From Fasciola hepatica (Eukaryota > Platyhelminthes > Trematoda > Plagiorchiida > Fasciolidae), in contig CANUEZ040000117.1 in NCBI GenBank assembly GCA_948099385.1, positions 3,892,001 through 3,956,000 of the forward strand: 64,000 nucleotides of DNA, read 5' to 3'. Position 1 is the first letter of the stretch, and each line of letters opens with the position of its first letter. Shown piece after piece: positions 36,703 to 45,942 of this stretch. Both the position numbers and the translations under genes were made by a program. The notes below the pieces were generated by a model that was not told where the DNA came from, made no database searches, and saw only the letters and a list, made by a program, of their open reading frames with translations.

Positions 36703-37148
36703 TTGGATTGGAATGTAACGGCAGTAAGTTATTGCCTCTTAGAATTCTTGGTGGTGAAGGATGGTCATACACAGGAACGATTGGCCTGTCAATGAGGATC
36801 CGATAAGCCTCAACAAAAGGGGCCAACAAGGATTCTTCTGTGGGAGGCTGACCACCCGCCACAGCTGTCGCTACTCGCCTGAGAGAGCAAATCATTCCTT
36901 TTAACATGCTACGGAAGTGGCTTGCACCAGTCCGATGAAGTTGCTTCTCGGTTTGTACTCTTTCAAACCCCACCTGTTAATCCTTCGCTATTCAATAACA
37001 CTATCAACATTCCGAACTCTCTTTCTGCCTCAGTGAAATAAGAACTATTATCGACAAACATGAACTCGGGCGGGCCTCTGCTATTGAAAAATCCTGAAAC
37101 AGATTTCAGAAATGCATGTTTTTTGCTATGGGTCACTTCTATATGCAA
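36614..37148 (-). pseudogene. BEL/Pao integrase core
   Basis: Two open pieces. At 37,148-36,963 HIEVTHSKKHAFLKSVSGFF and FMFVDNSSYFTEAEREF match the integrase catalytic core, where DN is the second catalytic Asp position. At 36,973-36,614 GASHFRSMLKGMICSLRRV, then LLAPFVEAYRILIDRPIVPV, match the E-containing end of the core and the RP motif. In the family the position before W-E-R-x-I is a catalytic Glu; here that block reads SMLKGMI, so the Glu appears lost. A stop separates the two pieces. Confidence 0.8.
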
Positions 37149-37578
37149 AACCCCTTTCGAGTACGAGTGATAAGAAAACCCTATTGCATGTGCCTACCAA
37201 TTTTAATACGAAGTGGGCAAAAGTATTCAGCCTCAAAGAACCTATTCGGTCAGACTTCCTCAGCCATACGCAAAGGTAGTGGAGCCATAATCTATTTACA
37301 ATGTTATAAGAATAACTCTCGACAAAGAAGAGTTTTGAGTATTCGACGTACAACTGCTGTGCCTTCTACGATTCAAAACTCCCCTCTAATTATTGCCAAA
37401 AGTCAGAACCTGTAATACGACGGTTTATCTCTTGATAATGCTTTACAGCCAGTTCGCTGACTTTATAAACCGGAGGCGGAATGGGCGACAACATATCTGT
37501 TGGACCAGGTGCCACAGACACAAGCCTGTCTAAGTTAGTCAAATCTCCATGCAGACTGGGTCTTAGGGGCTTCAGAAT
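37126..37578 (-). pseudogene. BEL pre-integrase region (zinc-binding HHCC-like)
   Basis: The reading LKPLRPSLHGDLTNLDRLVS then ELAVKHYQEINRRITGSDFW corresponds to the spacer and H-x-H-type region before the integrase core. A stop follows SDFWQ. It begins right at the LINE target site (37,579), and its upstream half is found at 43,281 on the other side of the LINE. Confidence 0.7.
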
Positions 37579-37585
37579 ATTTAAA
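37579..37585. repeat. LINE target-site duplication, left copy
   Basis: ATTTAAA, identical to 43,274-43,280. It lies directly beside the AAT-rich tail of the LINE on one side and BEL coding sequence on the other. Confidence 0.75.
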
Positions 37586-38217
37586 AATAATAATAATAAT
37601 ATTGGTATATTTCTCGGCCATGGTCGAGATGCACGCGCTAACGCATGATCATGGTGTAACATGTTACTCAGTATGGTGAAATATTCACAAAATTCTAAGT
37701 ATGAAAGTCGAGAGTATCAGAAATGGAAAAACATAGACAGCAACAGTTTGAATGGATCATTCTGATAATGGTTTGCGCGGCAGTTTTGAACCAGTTTCGA
37801 ATCCGGGCTAGGCAGTGGTGCGCGGTGGAGATGTCGAAGAAATCGTTAACGCAGTGCTAAGGAGGCATTATGAACAAGAATGATGCAAGCCAAGGAAACC
37901 GGAGGCCAACTAAGGTTCTGCAGATGGAGTAAATTTATAACAAGAAGAAGAGGGGGGAAAATCGACGCATGCGAAGAGGATAGCGATCCATGAAGACAAT
38001 GCAGACCCTGAATGACGGATTTACCGGAGTTTGAGAAACGGAATGAGCTTTGAAGCATGGGGACATGAGGCCAATTTCGTGAAAGTGAACTGGTGGATGT
38101 GGGAGAAACAGTCGTGAGAGTTATTATGTTTAGGCATTGTAAACTGGTAGGTTTACGCTTAGGTGATGGCAATTACGTCGTATGGTGTGGCACATCCTAG
38201 ATTATCAAGGGTTCGGG
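37586..38217 (-). other. 3' UTR, terminal hairpin and tail of the intact LINE
   Basis: The tip carries AAT repeats (plus view, 37,586-37,600), then an inverted repeat TCTCG...CGAGA at 37,612-37,629. Segments match the 3' ends at 2,448-2,760 and 5,860-6,300. It is about 0.63 kb, much shorter than the 2-3.7 kb inferred for the other group-A copies. Confidence 0.75.
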
Positions 38218-41200
38218 TTAGTATCCAACGCTTTCCTCATAAGCTCTGTCAAAAGACATATAAGGATTCGTAAGAGCTATCAGTTTTTGGATGTCCGGAG
38301 CTACGTGTAGTCTAGACTTAAACATATTTAGGGAATCTACGGAACGTACATCAGCTGGGAGTTTATTCCACAGAGTTGCATATTTCAGGGGGAAGAAGTT
38401 TTGCCTTAAGGACGTCCGAGAAGTAGGGATCGTTATACGGTGTTCCCTATTACGCAGCTGATGTGTCGAGTTTATACTGAACTGAACTTGGCTGGAGGAT
38501 ACAGCTTGTTTGTGCAGCAAAGTAAACAAAAATGCGAGGTTGAGTTTTATTCTCCTAAGCCATAGGGGATCAAGCCGCAGGAGTGTACACCGCTGTCTGT
38601 AGGTCAGGGTCGTAGAAGGCCCAAACAGTTTTTTGGTAAATCGACGCTGTACATTCTCAATGTCGATAATGTCACGTTTATGCATATTTGAGAACACAAG
38701 TGTACAGTACTCTAGGGTTGGGCGAATATGAGTTTTGTATATCTCTAACTTACTGTTCGTGAGAAGAAAATTTCTCTGCAACAAGCCAAGGGACTTATTT
38801 GCCCGTGCAGTTATGCAGGAAGTGTGTTCAGAGAAATTGAAAGTGTAAGAATATTGCAGTCCAAGGTCTCTAATTGTTGGGGAATATGGGAGTGAGACAC
38901 CGCCAATCTTAAGCGTATCATAAGGGATATTGCAGTTTAGCGAGAGATAACTGCTTTTGTTCACTGAAAATTCCATTTTCCAGCGATCACACAAGGAGGA
39001 TAAGGACTGTACGTCGACCATGATGTTATTCAGTGCTGCGGGTAGGTCTCCTCGTTCGAATTCATAGACTATCTTCATATCATCGGCGAACAAGAAAATT
39101 TCGCCATAAGTGATGACATTGCAAATATCGTTTATATATAGTAAGAACAGCAGTGGTCCTAGAACACTACCTTGGATAACCCCGCTGTTTACTGGGTGGG
39201 GGTCTGATATCTGACCGTTGATGCAGGTAACTTGGTGACGGTCTTGTAGATAGGATTTAAACCAATTGAGTAGGGGGTTTTCAATACCGTATCCCCTGAT
39301 CTTGTTGAGTAACTGCAGATGTGGCACTCTGTCGAAGGCTTTTGTCATATCAAGATAGATGATGACGAGTGCTCTGCCTTTGTCGGCAGCTGTTGTTACC
39401 AAATTTAGAAAGTCAAATTGGCAGGTTGAACACGACCGTGATTTGAGAAATCCGTGCTGTCTTTGGCTGATGAGCTTATGTGCAGAAAGGTAGTCGGTCA
39501 GGTAGTGTTTTACGACTTTTTCTAGCAGCCTCGAGATCATTGGCGTATGATTAATCGGGCGGTAGTTGGCAATGTCATGCACTGCGCCTTTCTTGTGCCT
39601 GGGGATAATAATGGATTTCTTCCATTGGCTGGGGAAGGTCCCGGTTTGCAGAGATAAATTGTATAGGTTTAGTAGTAGTAGGGGAATATCCGGGCCGCCT
39701 AGAGCGAATATTGCTGACGGTAGGCCGTCAGGACCGGGGTAGTAGGTCGGTTTGAAGGTGTGAATGTATCTATCTATATCCGTAGTGGTAACCGTGATAG
39801 AACTTAGTGAGGAGTTTGTGACAGACGGGGTGACAAACTGGGTACACGATGGACTGAGAGACACGGTGGTTGTGAAGAAAGTATTAAACGTGTCAGCTAT
39901 CTTTCGAGGTGAGGTTATGAGGTTATCCAAATGGATGATTTGTTTTATGCATCGAGTTGATTGTGGGGCACGATCCCTGTGTAGCCGGGCTAGCTCTTGA
40001 GCTTTGTTTGGGTGGCGTAACGCTTTGGTTTCTTGCTTTAGTTGTAGGTCACGGGCCTTGCGGTGGATTTCGTGATAGAGGCGTTCCAGTCTGAAGACTG
40101 TAGAAAAGTCTCTATTTCGTTGGTACTGCCGTCGAAGCTCGTCGTATTTCTGCTTTAGCCTGGCTATATGGTAACCTGCTGGTCTGGATGGATTGTAGGG
40201 GCGTGTTTTGTTTTCGATGCATGAGTGTAAATTTGAGTAGAGGAGGTCAGCGGCGAACTCGGGATTTGCTGTTAGGAAGAACTCGTCCCAGTTTCTGGAG
40301 CGAATTTGGGAGGGAATATGGTCCCATTTAAAGTGACGGAAGGAGGGACCGTTACATGGTAGGCTAACAGTACGTGGCTTGACTTGAAATCTGCAACTGA
40401 CGATTTTATGGTCGCTGCCTGTGTAGTCGTTTAGTACGGAGGCAGAGACGTTCGTGAGACCCAGGGTAAATATCAGATCAAGGATGTTATTCTTTCTGGT
40501 AGGTTGTTTTACATGTTGGGCCCACTGGCCCGGGCGAATGCACGAGGCAAATTGCAAATACTTGTAGGGGGCAGAAAAGGAGGACCAGTTTATGCCCGGG
40601 GCATTGAAGTCGCCTGCTATAAATTTACCTCCAAATGGCAGGTCAGCGATGTAATTAAATGCATCAATGATGGGATTAAATGTGGAAGTGTCATTTCTGG
40701 GGGGTCGATATATACAACCGACAACTATGTTCATCTGGGATAAAGAAATTGTAAACCATATAGAATCTTCAACATTTGCGAGCACGGTATTTTCCAGTAG
40801 GGTGGCAGATAGGCTGCTCTTGACATACCCCACGCAACCTCCACCGCGGCGGTAGATTCGTTGAGTCCTGAAGGTTTGATAACCGATCAGTGATATTTGG
40901 TCAGAAGGTATGTTCTCGGTGAGCCAAGTCTCAGTAATCAGGATTATGTCGAAGTTGTGGACGACGGCCAGTCTTTTTATAGCGGAAAGCTTGTTCAAGA
41001 TGGAACGGGAGTTGAATAGTGCTATGGTAAGCATTTCTGTAGGAGGCTTTGAAGCGTCAGTGGATTTGGTAGCCAGGGTGTGCGTTGCAGGGCGGTGAAC
41101 AATGGGCGGGCCACCCATGCAGGAAGACAGGATGTGAGTTGCTACTTCCTTATGGACAGCTCTATCCTTATCGCCGCACATTGTACATTGGGCCGAACAC

Positions 41201-41895
41201 TCATGATTTTCAGCAGAGATTAACACTGGATGCTGAGGTGTTATTGTAACGCGGGCTAATAGATCTGGAGGGGAGTATGGTGACTCTAGGTGGGACCTTT
41301 GAGGCAAAACAGGTATGAATCGGGGGAGAGTTTGTAAGGATGCCAGGGGGTCAGCAAGGGGGCGGGGAGCAGTAGAGGAAGGGCAGCCAGGGTTTTGATG
41401 GAGGCCTTGTGAGGAGAAGGACGAAAGGCAGGGTAAGTGGGATTTTAATGGAACAGGTATGATGTTTCGGATAGAGTTTGTTGAGGTGGGAGGCATCTCA
41501 CAGGGCTCCATGGAAAGAGTGTGAGGGGGTGGAGTGGTAGCGAAAGGGCTGTTGATGAAAGGGGCCTTGGTGTGAAGGGTCAGTTGGCATAGCGTGCAGT
41601 GGTGTCGGAGTAGAATACGGCGATGTTGGGTGGTAGGGGAGCAGAGGATGTTGAAGCTGCGGAGGGTTAAGATGGGGCACACCATGAGGCGGAAAATGGT
41701 CGGGCGCGGGCTACATGTTGTGGTACCGGTTGGCAACGATGCTGGTAACTCGTCCTGCATGGTTCGAGTTTGGAGGTGGTTCATTAAGTGGAAAATTTGT
41801 GATATGGTACTGCATCTGTGGACGTGAAGACGGCGGGGTCTGGGTTTGTGGGTGTGGTATGTAGCAGTGGGGTACGCGGATCTCCGGGGGACCAA
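38218..41895 (-). CDS. LINE ORF2: endonuclease-reverse transcriptase, 1,225 aa
   Basis: A multifunctional LINE protein that nicks target DNA and copies the element RNA at the nick. Residues 1-288 are Pro/Ser/Thr/His-rich, with a Cys/His cluster at about 233-259 (C-x3-C-x2-C, then His and a final Cys). Residues about 289-503 form an APE-type endonuclease: NSRS, TETWL (321-325), RRGGGCVGYV, GDFNAPGINW (428-437) and GSDHK (493-497). A linker runs to about 715. RT follows with YPGPDGLPSA (719-728), YLDMTKAFDRVPH, GVIQGSVLGPLLFLLYINDI and the catalytic FADD at 936-939, then a long C-terminal thumb to residue 1,225. The first ATG at 41,895 lies inside ORF1, in the +1 frame; the real start may be a later Met. 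No stop or frameshift is seen and all listed motifs are canonical. Confidence 0.92.
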   Translation of the reverse strand: MVPRRSAYPTATYHTHKPRPRRLHVHRCSTISQIFHLMNHLQTRTMQDELPASLPTGTTTCSPRPTIFRLMVCPILTLRSFNILCSPTTQHRRILLRHHCTLCQLTLHTKAPFINSPFATTPPPHTLSMEPCEMPPTSTNSIRNIIPVPLKSHLPCLSSFSSQGLHQNPGCPSSTAPRPLADPLASLQTLPRFIPVLPQRSHLESPYSPPDLLARVTITPQHPVLISAENHECSAQCTMCGDKDRAVHKEVATHILSSCMGGPPIVHRPATHTLATKSTDASKPPTEMLTIALFNSRSILNKLSAIKRLAVVHNFDIILITETWLTENIPSDQISLIGYQTFRTQRIYRRGGGCVGYVKSSLSATLLENTVLANVEDSIWFTISLSQMNIVVGCIYRPPRNDTSTFNPIIDAFNYIADLPFGGKFIAGDFNAPGINWSSFSAPYKYLQFASCIRPGQWAQHVKQPTRKNNILDLIFTLGLTNVSASVLNDYTGSDHKIVSCRFQVKPRTVSLPCNGPSFRHFKWDHIPSQIRSRNWDEFFLTANPEFAADLLYSNLHSCIENKTRPYNPSRPAGYHIARLKQKYDELRRQYQRNRDFSTVFRLERLYHEIHRKARDLQLKQETKALRHPNKAQELARLHRDRAPQSTRCIKQIIHLDNLITSPRKIADTFNTFFTTTVSLSPSCTQFVTPSVTNSSLSSITVTTTDIDRYIHTFKPTYYPGPDGLPSAIFALGGPDIPLLLLNLYNLSLQTGTFPSQWKKSIIIPRHKKGAVHDIANYRPINHTPMISRLLEKVVKHYLTDYLSAHKLISQRQHGFLKSRSCSTCQFDFLNLVTTAADKGRALVIIYLDMTKAFDRVPHLQLLNKIRGYGIENPLLNWFKSYLQDRHQVTCINGQISDPHPVNSGVIQGSVLGPLLFLLYINDICNVITYGEIFLFADDMKIVYEFERGDLPAALNNIMVDVQSLSSLCDRWKMEFSVNKSSYLSLNCNIPYDTLKIGGVSLPYSPTIRDLGLQYSYTFNFSEHTSCITARANKSLGLLQRNFLLTNSKLEIYKTHIRPTLEYCTLVFSNMHKRDIIDIENVQRRFTKKLFGPSTTLTYRQRCTLLRLDPLWLRRIKLNLAFLFTLLHKQAVSSSQVQFSINSTHQLRNREHRITIPTSRTSLRQNFFPLKYATLWNKLPADVRSVDSLNMFKSRLHVAPDIQKLIALTNPYMSFDRAYEESVGY

Positions 41896-43114
41896 ATAAA
41901 TGCGCTGGTGGACTAGCGCTAGGGTGAGCGACGAGATTTCGTGTGTATGGCCGAGGTGGGGGTCGTGAATGGGTAGTAGGCCGGTTAGCTGGAGCGCGAG
42001 AGGTCCTATGTCGACTGTCGATTAAAGATGGGAGCGTGACAATGTCAGTGCAGACGAGGTTTTGGCCTCTGGGAGCAACAGGTGACGAGGGTGACGTTGT
42101 GGCCGAAGCGCTGGGAGACAACGTTGCAGTTGGCTGGTTGGTGCGGGGTGGCGTGTTTGAAGCTGGCGGTTTATTTGCTCGTTTGGCAGACAGACCAGAG
42201 CGTGGATGGCTGCTTGCAGAGAGAGGGGGTTGTATTGCTCGGCTGTGGGTAGACAGTGGTGGAGACTGGAGTGCAACATGGAGCCTTTTTGGGGGACGTT
42301 GAGGTGTTGGAGGTGAACGGGACGAATCTAGGTCCACATTTTGAGCTGGTGCACTGGTTAGCGGGAGTGGTAACGAGTTTTTTACGGTGGGAAGTTTCTC
42401 AGGGGAGCTTTGTGGCACTGGGTCAGACGGTGGTGGGAGTACTTGGATGCTGGCATTCGATCTAAGGACCTCCCTCTGCAGAGGGGTTTTGTCTGGAGCA
42501 ATTTTTATATTTTTAAATGATGTGGATTTTGCGATGGACTCTCTCTTTCTGACGAATTCCACGGCAGTGCTCTCTTCTAGAAATTGAAACAGTAGCGGGC
42601 ACATGTTTCGATGTGACCGTTTTCTGAGTCTTTTGCAGTAGCACTCGTGGTGTGACATATCACATGCCATGAGCAATGACTGTTTGACCGAGGAAAGGGG
42701 CAAACGATCTGGAACATTAAAAACAACGGCATTTTTAGAATTTTTTATCCGTCTATGGACTTCAGATGCAACAGAGTCCAGGAAGTGGCCGGCTGATAGG
42801 AGACTTTCAGTGTTTGGATGTTTTAAAGGATCAACAATATATGCTAGTGGCAGCAGCATGGTCAGTGCATCGTCCATGGATCGTAACTGTTTCTCTAAGG
42901 ACGATAAGTTTTCCTGAAGCGCATTATTTTTGTTACTGGCTTCACCGTATATATCGACCAGTGGTACTGAACACGGCACGGAGGAGGTAGAAAGTCGGGG
43001 GCGTTTAGTGCTTGTAAGTGGAGTTCGATTTGCCGCTCGGTGAATGAGGCGATTTGAAGTCGATCTAGGCATGATATTTGAAAGAACTTTGATAGAAGTG
43101 GATTCGCAGGTCAA
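41711..43114 (-). CDS. LINE ORF1: RRM-like nucleic-acid-binding protein, 467 aa
   Basis: ORF1 proteins coat LINE RNA and act as chaperones in the RNP. The N-terminus is basic (NRLIHRAANR), followed by a possible coiled coil at residues 58-90 (ALQENLSSLEKQLRSMDDAL) and an RRM-like core at about 128-216 (NAVVFNVPDR, CPLLFQFLE, NIKIAPDKTPLQREV). The C-terminal half is Pro/Ser/Thr-rich and low complexity, and its last 185 nt overlap ORF2. No CCHC knuckle is visible. Met15 (MPRSTS) is an alternative start. Decayed homologues occur at 12,178-12,690 and 60,938-61,635, where the same RRM-like core is best conserved, supporting real coding function. Confidence 0.85.
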   Translation of the reverse strand: MTCESTSIKVLSNIMPRSTSNRLIHRAANRTPLTSTKRPRLSTSSVPCSVPLVDIYGEASNKNNALQENLSSLEKQLRSMDDALTMLLPLAYIVDPLKHPNTESLLSAGHFLDSVASEVHRRIKNSKNAVVFNVPDRLPLSSVKQSLLMACDMSHHECYCKRLRKRSHRNMCPLLFQFLEESTAVEFVRKRESIAKSTSFKNIKIAPDKTPLQREVLRSNASIQVLPPPSDPVPQSSPEKLPTVKNSLPLPLTSAPAQNVDLDSSRSPPTPQRPPKRLHVALQSPPLSTHSRAIQPPLSASSHPRSGLSAKRANKPPASNTPPRTNQPTATLSPSASATTSPSSPVAPRGQNLVCTDIVTLPSLIDSRHRTSRAPANRPTTHSRPPPRPYTRNLVAHPSASPPAHLFGPPEIRVPHCYIPHPQTQTPPSSRPQMQYHITNFPLNEPPPNSNHAGRVTSIVANRYHNM

Positions 43115-43273
43115 ATACTAACCTCAGATTTTACTGTTTAGAAAAAAACCTGATTTATTTTAGCTAATGGGGATGTCTTGCAAAGCTGTTTGTGAACTAC
43201 TTCCCTAGATACATCAGTGGAAACTATACCAATAACAGCACGGCTAGTGACGTGGTGTAGCGCAGGTTCTTTG
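43115..43273 (-). promoter_or_regulatory. 5' UTR (presumed internal promoter region) of the intact LINE
   Basis: The 159 bp lie between the target duplication and the first ATG of ORF1. They contain the ACTATACCAATAACAGC motif (43,224-43,240) shared with the 5' end of the LINE at 13,744-13,760. LINEs generally carry internal promoters in this position; no specific box is claimed. Confidence 0.5.
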
Positions 43274-43280
43274 ATTTAAA
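43274..43280. repeat. LINE target-site duplication, right copy
   Basis: ATTTAAA, matching 37,579-37,585. BEL coding sequence resumes immediately after it. Confidence 0.75.
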
Positions 43281-44170
43281 TACTCATCTGTGCAAACCGT
43301 GTTTGACGGGTTCATGTTTAAAGAATTCAGATCTTCTGCGAACTATCGACCGTGAGTGAGTCTGATTATTACGAGTGAAGCATGGCGTAGCCCCTGCACT
43401 CTCAAAGGTCCAAAACGGATGGAGTCCGGCCGTCCGAACTTCAACACAAGGGTGAAGTCTACGAACAGCCCAGGCCAGTGCAATGGGTGCTTTCGTTTAT
43501 TTCTAGTAGAATAACGCTAAGCGAGAGCTTTTGCGAGCGAGATAGTGCATCCGTGGAAAATATTAGAAAGAACTCCTCTCAATCCTGGGCAATCCAGACG
43601 TAGATATTGGCACGAGTGGCCAATCCTCACCGCACTGGCCCATAACGCTTGGACCATGAATTCAAGGGTTCACTTCAGGAGTCTGCGCACTGGCTGAGCC
43701 TCCGGAGGCAACATTCGCCGAGGTCTGGTTGGTCGGCACATCGCCAGCGGTAGCCTGAAGTGCGGATTCTTATGAGTCGAGTTCTATCAGCCACGAAGTT
43801 AATGAACGCGCTAGAATGTTACTAACATACTGCAAAACAACAGCGGAATTCGTTCACAGAAAAAAAAGTCTTCATGGGTCTGCAGCGTGTCAGCGGTGTC
43901 ATTCGGAAACCGTGTCCCGAGAACAGCCGCAACTAGTTCACGTCTCGGTGTGACGGGAAATTTGCTCGATATCGCCCGGGATTCTTCTACTATGGAACGG
44001 CAAGTAGGTCCACAGTGCAATTGGAATCGTAAATATCCATCCTCCCTATAAACAGTTTCTGACGCGACGCTAAATATATGCAGATCCACTGCCCTACTTC
44101 GGGGGCGTTTACCTGGCTGACATCTATGGACGCGAATGGAAGTCAAAGATTGTATGTTATTGGACAAATT
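43281..44170 (-). pseudogene. BEL/Pao RNase H and RNase H-integrase connector
   Basis: At 44,167-43,811 FPVTPRRELVAAVLGTRF matches the ELQA-type block of the BEL RNase H domain (the ELvAA Glu is kept), followed by HEDFFFCERIPLL, a diverged version of the next block. At 43,420-43,300 a GPLRVQGLRHASLVIIRLTHG segment corresponds to the connector before integrase. Several stops fall between the two blocks. The connector frame continues across the LINE target site into 37,578. Confidence 0.7.
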
Positions 44171-44302
44171 AGTCAGCCTGCCTTGCTAAAATTCATCGAC
44201 CACATGATCCCAACCTACAACTTGATTGCGTAAATCCCAAAAGGTCTTCTTGGCAGTGACATGAGAGCAACTAAACCCAGGGGATCACACAATGAAGACA
44301 TA

Positions 44303-45194
44303 CTACGGGTTTCCTCTTTTCGTGTATAGTGAATCACGCGACTTTACTTCGAAAGCGCAGCCGTAACTCGTGGGATCCAACTGCACTCCTGAGGCCCTCT
44401 TGACATCGGATTCTTGTGTATTGGTACTGATTTTGCCACAAGACAGTTCGCTTCCCTCCAGGTACGTGAGAAAATCTGGACAATTTGATGCCGACTTAGC
44501 CAAACGAACCCTCCACCCTCAGAAGCATACCCCTCAACTTCATTACTAACCTAATGACATCATCTACGCTATCTACCTAAACTAAACAATTGTGGTCATA
44601 GAAACTCTCCTGAGAGGCAATTGCCCCCATGCCTGAATATGCACGACCATAGTTATTGGCTGTACTTTGTAAAGAGAGTTCAGCACGAAAGAGGGATGGG
44701 GTGGCTTCAAATGGATGCCCTTTCATCTCCTAAACCTTCGGTGGTTTGTCCACATTACCCTTATCCCACAAAACGAAGCTCAGGGCCCATCTGTCTGGCA
44801 CTGGCGCTCGAACCTTTGGAAATATTTGTTTTATCTGCAGACAAAGCCACAAGATACCTTCGGAAGCCCATGATTACCCCTAAAATACCGTTTATGAAGT
44901 CCGGCCAGCTCAAAAATTTATTGTTCAAGTAGATTCCTTTGCATTCTGCTGTGCAATCAAACAGTACTGTCAGCTTTCCAGGTTTATTATGGTTTACCAC
45001 GCAATGGTGGGACAGGAACCACCAGTTAGTACTTGTAGCCTCCTGAACAACCACTTTGCGGATGTATCCCTTGAGTTCATGACCCTCGATAAATTCTTCG
45101 TATTTCGAGACCATTTCTGATCTGGACTGGAGACTTTCTGGTCATGATACAAGCTGCTCCTGCGAAAAATGGCGGTTACACGACAGGTTGCCAT
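44303..45194 (-). pseudogene. BEL/Pao reverse transcriptase, catalytically broken
   Basis: At 45,114-44,761 GYIRKVVVQEATSTNWWFLSHH, VVNHNKPGKLTVLFDCTAE and NNKFLSWPDFINGILGVIM match the N-terminal RT blocks of the Pao family; the first catalytic position reads LSADKTN. At 44,589-44,600 the catalytic box reads YDHN in a frame with a stop close by, so the DD pair is lost. The end of the domain is at 44,503-44,303 (LPDF-like, then VKRASGVQLDPTSYGCAFEV). Frameshifts separate the three pieces. Confidence 0.8.
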
Positions 45195-45252
45195 TGCAGT
45201 TTCACCACGGTTTCACACTCCGCAGTGTCCGCCTACTAATCGTGTACCATTC

Positions 45253-45936
45253 TCAGCCATGTACCCGGCCCGACCATTCCCAATGAATTCCATTCTTTCT
45301 TGAGAGAGGTTTCTTTGTACACTCTAATTTGAACAGGTTTCCAGTCTGCTGGATGGATTCAACTAATCTCAAGCAGTTGACTTCTGCTTTGGCCAGAGCC
45401 GGGTTTGACGAGGGTCCTCTTACAATCCAAATGAAGGGTAACCTACCTGCGAAGCTGTGCTTTCTTGTGCTCGAAATCTGATCAGTAGTACAGTGAGGGT
45501 CTGGCTTGTCACAACCAATAAGGATTCCAACGTGTTTATCGGGCACTTTTTCGAAGCTCAACCTCCCAATGTGTGGCCAGAGGGGGAAAGTGCTGACGTC
45601 ATAATTCACGACGCATGTTGCAAGATGGCGGTTGAATGCGCAGACCTTATTATTTCCCACAATAAAGCTTCCCTTCGGCGGATCCATTGACAGACCGACC
45701 TCCTTGAACGAGGTCATCCTCACACCAGGCAAAATGCAAGCAGCAGTTTTGCTTCCACCACTGAATTTAAACTGATAGCATGTGACACATCCCGAATGAT
45801 GACGTTTGCGCCTGACCCACTTTGCAAGAAGATGTAGATTTCTAATGAGCCTGACGGACCATGTAACCTCAGAGGCATGTAACCGAGGCGGAATTTGTGG
45901 CCTTAGAGCCACATTCGACCCGTTGAGTCTGGCCAA
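45253..45936 (-). pseudogene. BEL/Pao A17-type aspartic protease region
   Basis: A 227-codon open stretch, the longest intact BEL piece. It carries GRLSFEKVPDKHVGILIGCD near residues 123-142 and FAGRLPFIWIVRGPS near 163-177, typical of the Pao retrotransposon peptidase (A17). The upstream part has VTCYQFKFSGGSKTAACILP where the protease N-terminal strand lies. The canonical catalytic D[ST]G is not evident upstream, so the N-terminal part of the domain may be damaged. RT follows after a frameshift. Confidence 0.75.
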
Positions 45937-45942
45937 AACTCG

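Larger units (their letters stand above)
37586..43273 (-). mobile_element. Full-length group-A CR1/Jockey-like LINE with both ORFs open
   Basis: A 5,688-bp minus-strand element flanked by a 7-bp target duplication. It has a 159-bp 5' UTR, ORF1 (467 codons), ORF2 (1,225 codons, endonuclease plus RT) overlapping ORF1 by 185 nt in another frame, a 0.63-kb 3' UTR, a terminal hairpin (37,612-37,629) and an (ATT)n tail (37,586-37,602). No stop or frameshift is visible in either ORF. It is inserted in the BEL/Pao element between RNase H and integrase, and the BEL codons flanking the site are in the same frame. This is the best candidate for an active or recently active element in the window. Confidence 0.88.

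Noticed and set aside
40504..42990. Plus-strand open frames of 60-119 codons opposite the LINE
   Set aside because: They are shadows of ORF1 and ORF2 on the other strand.
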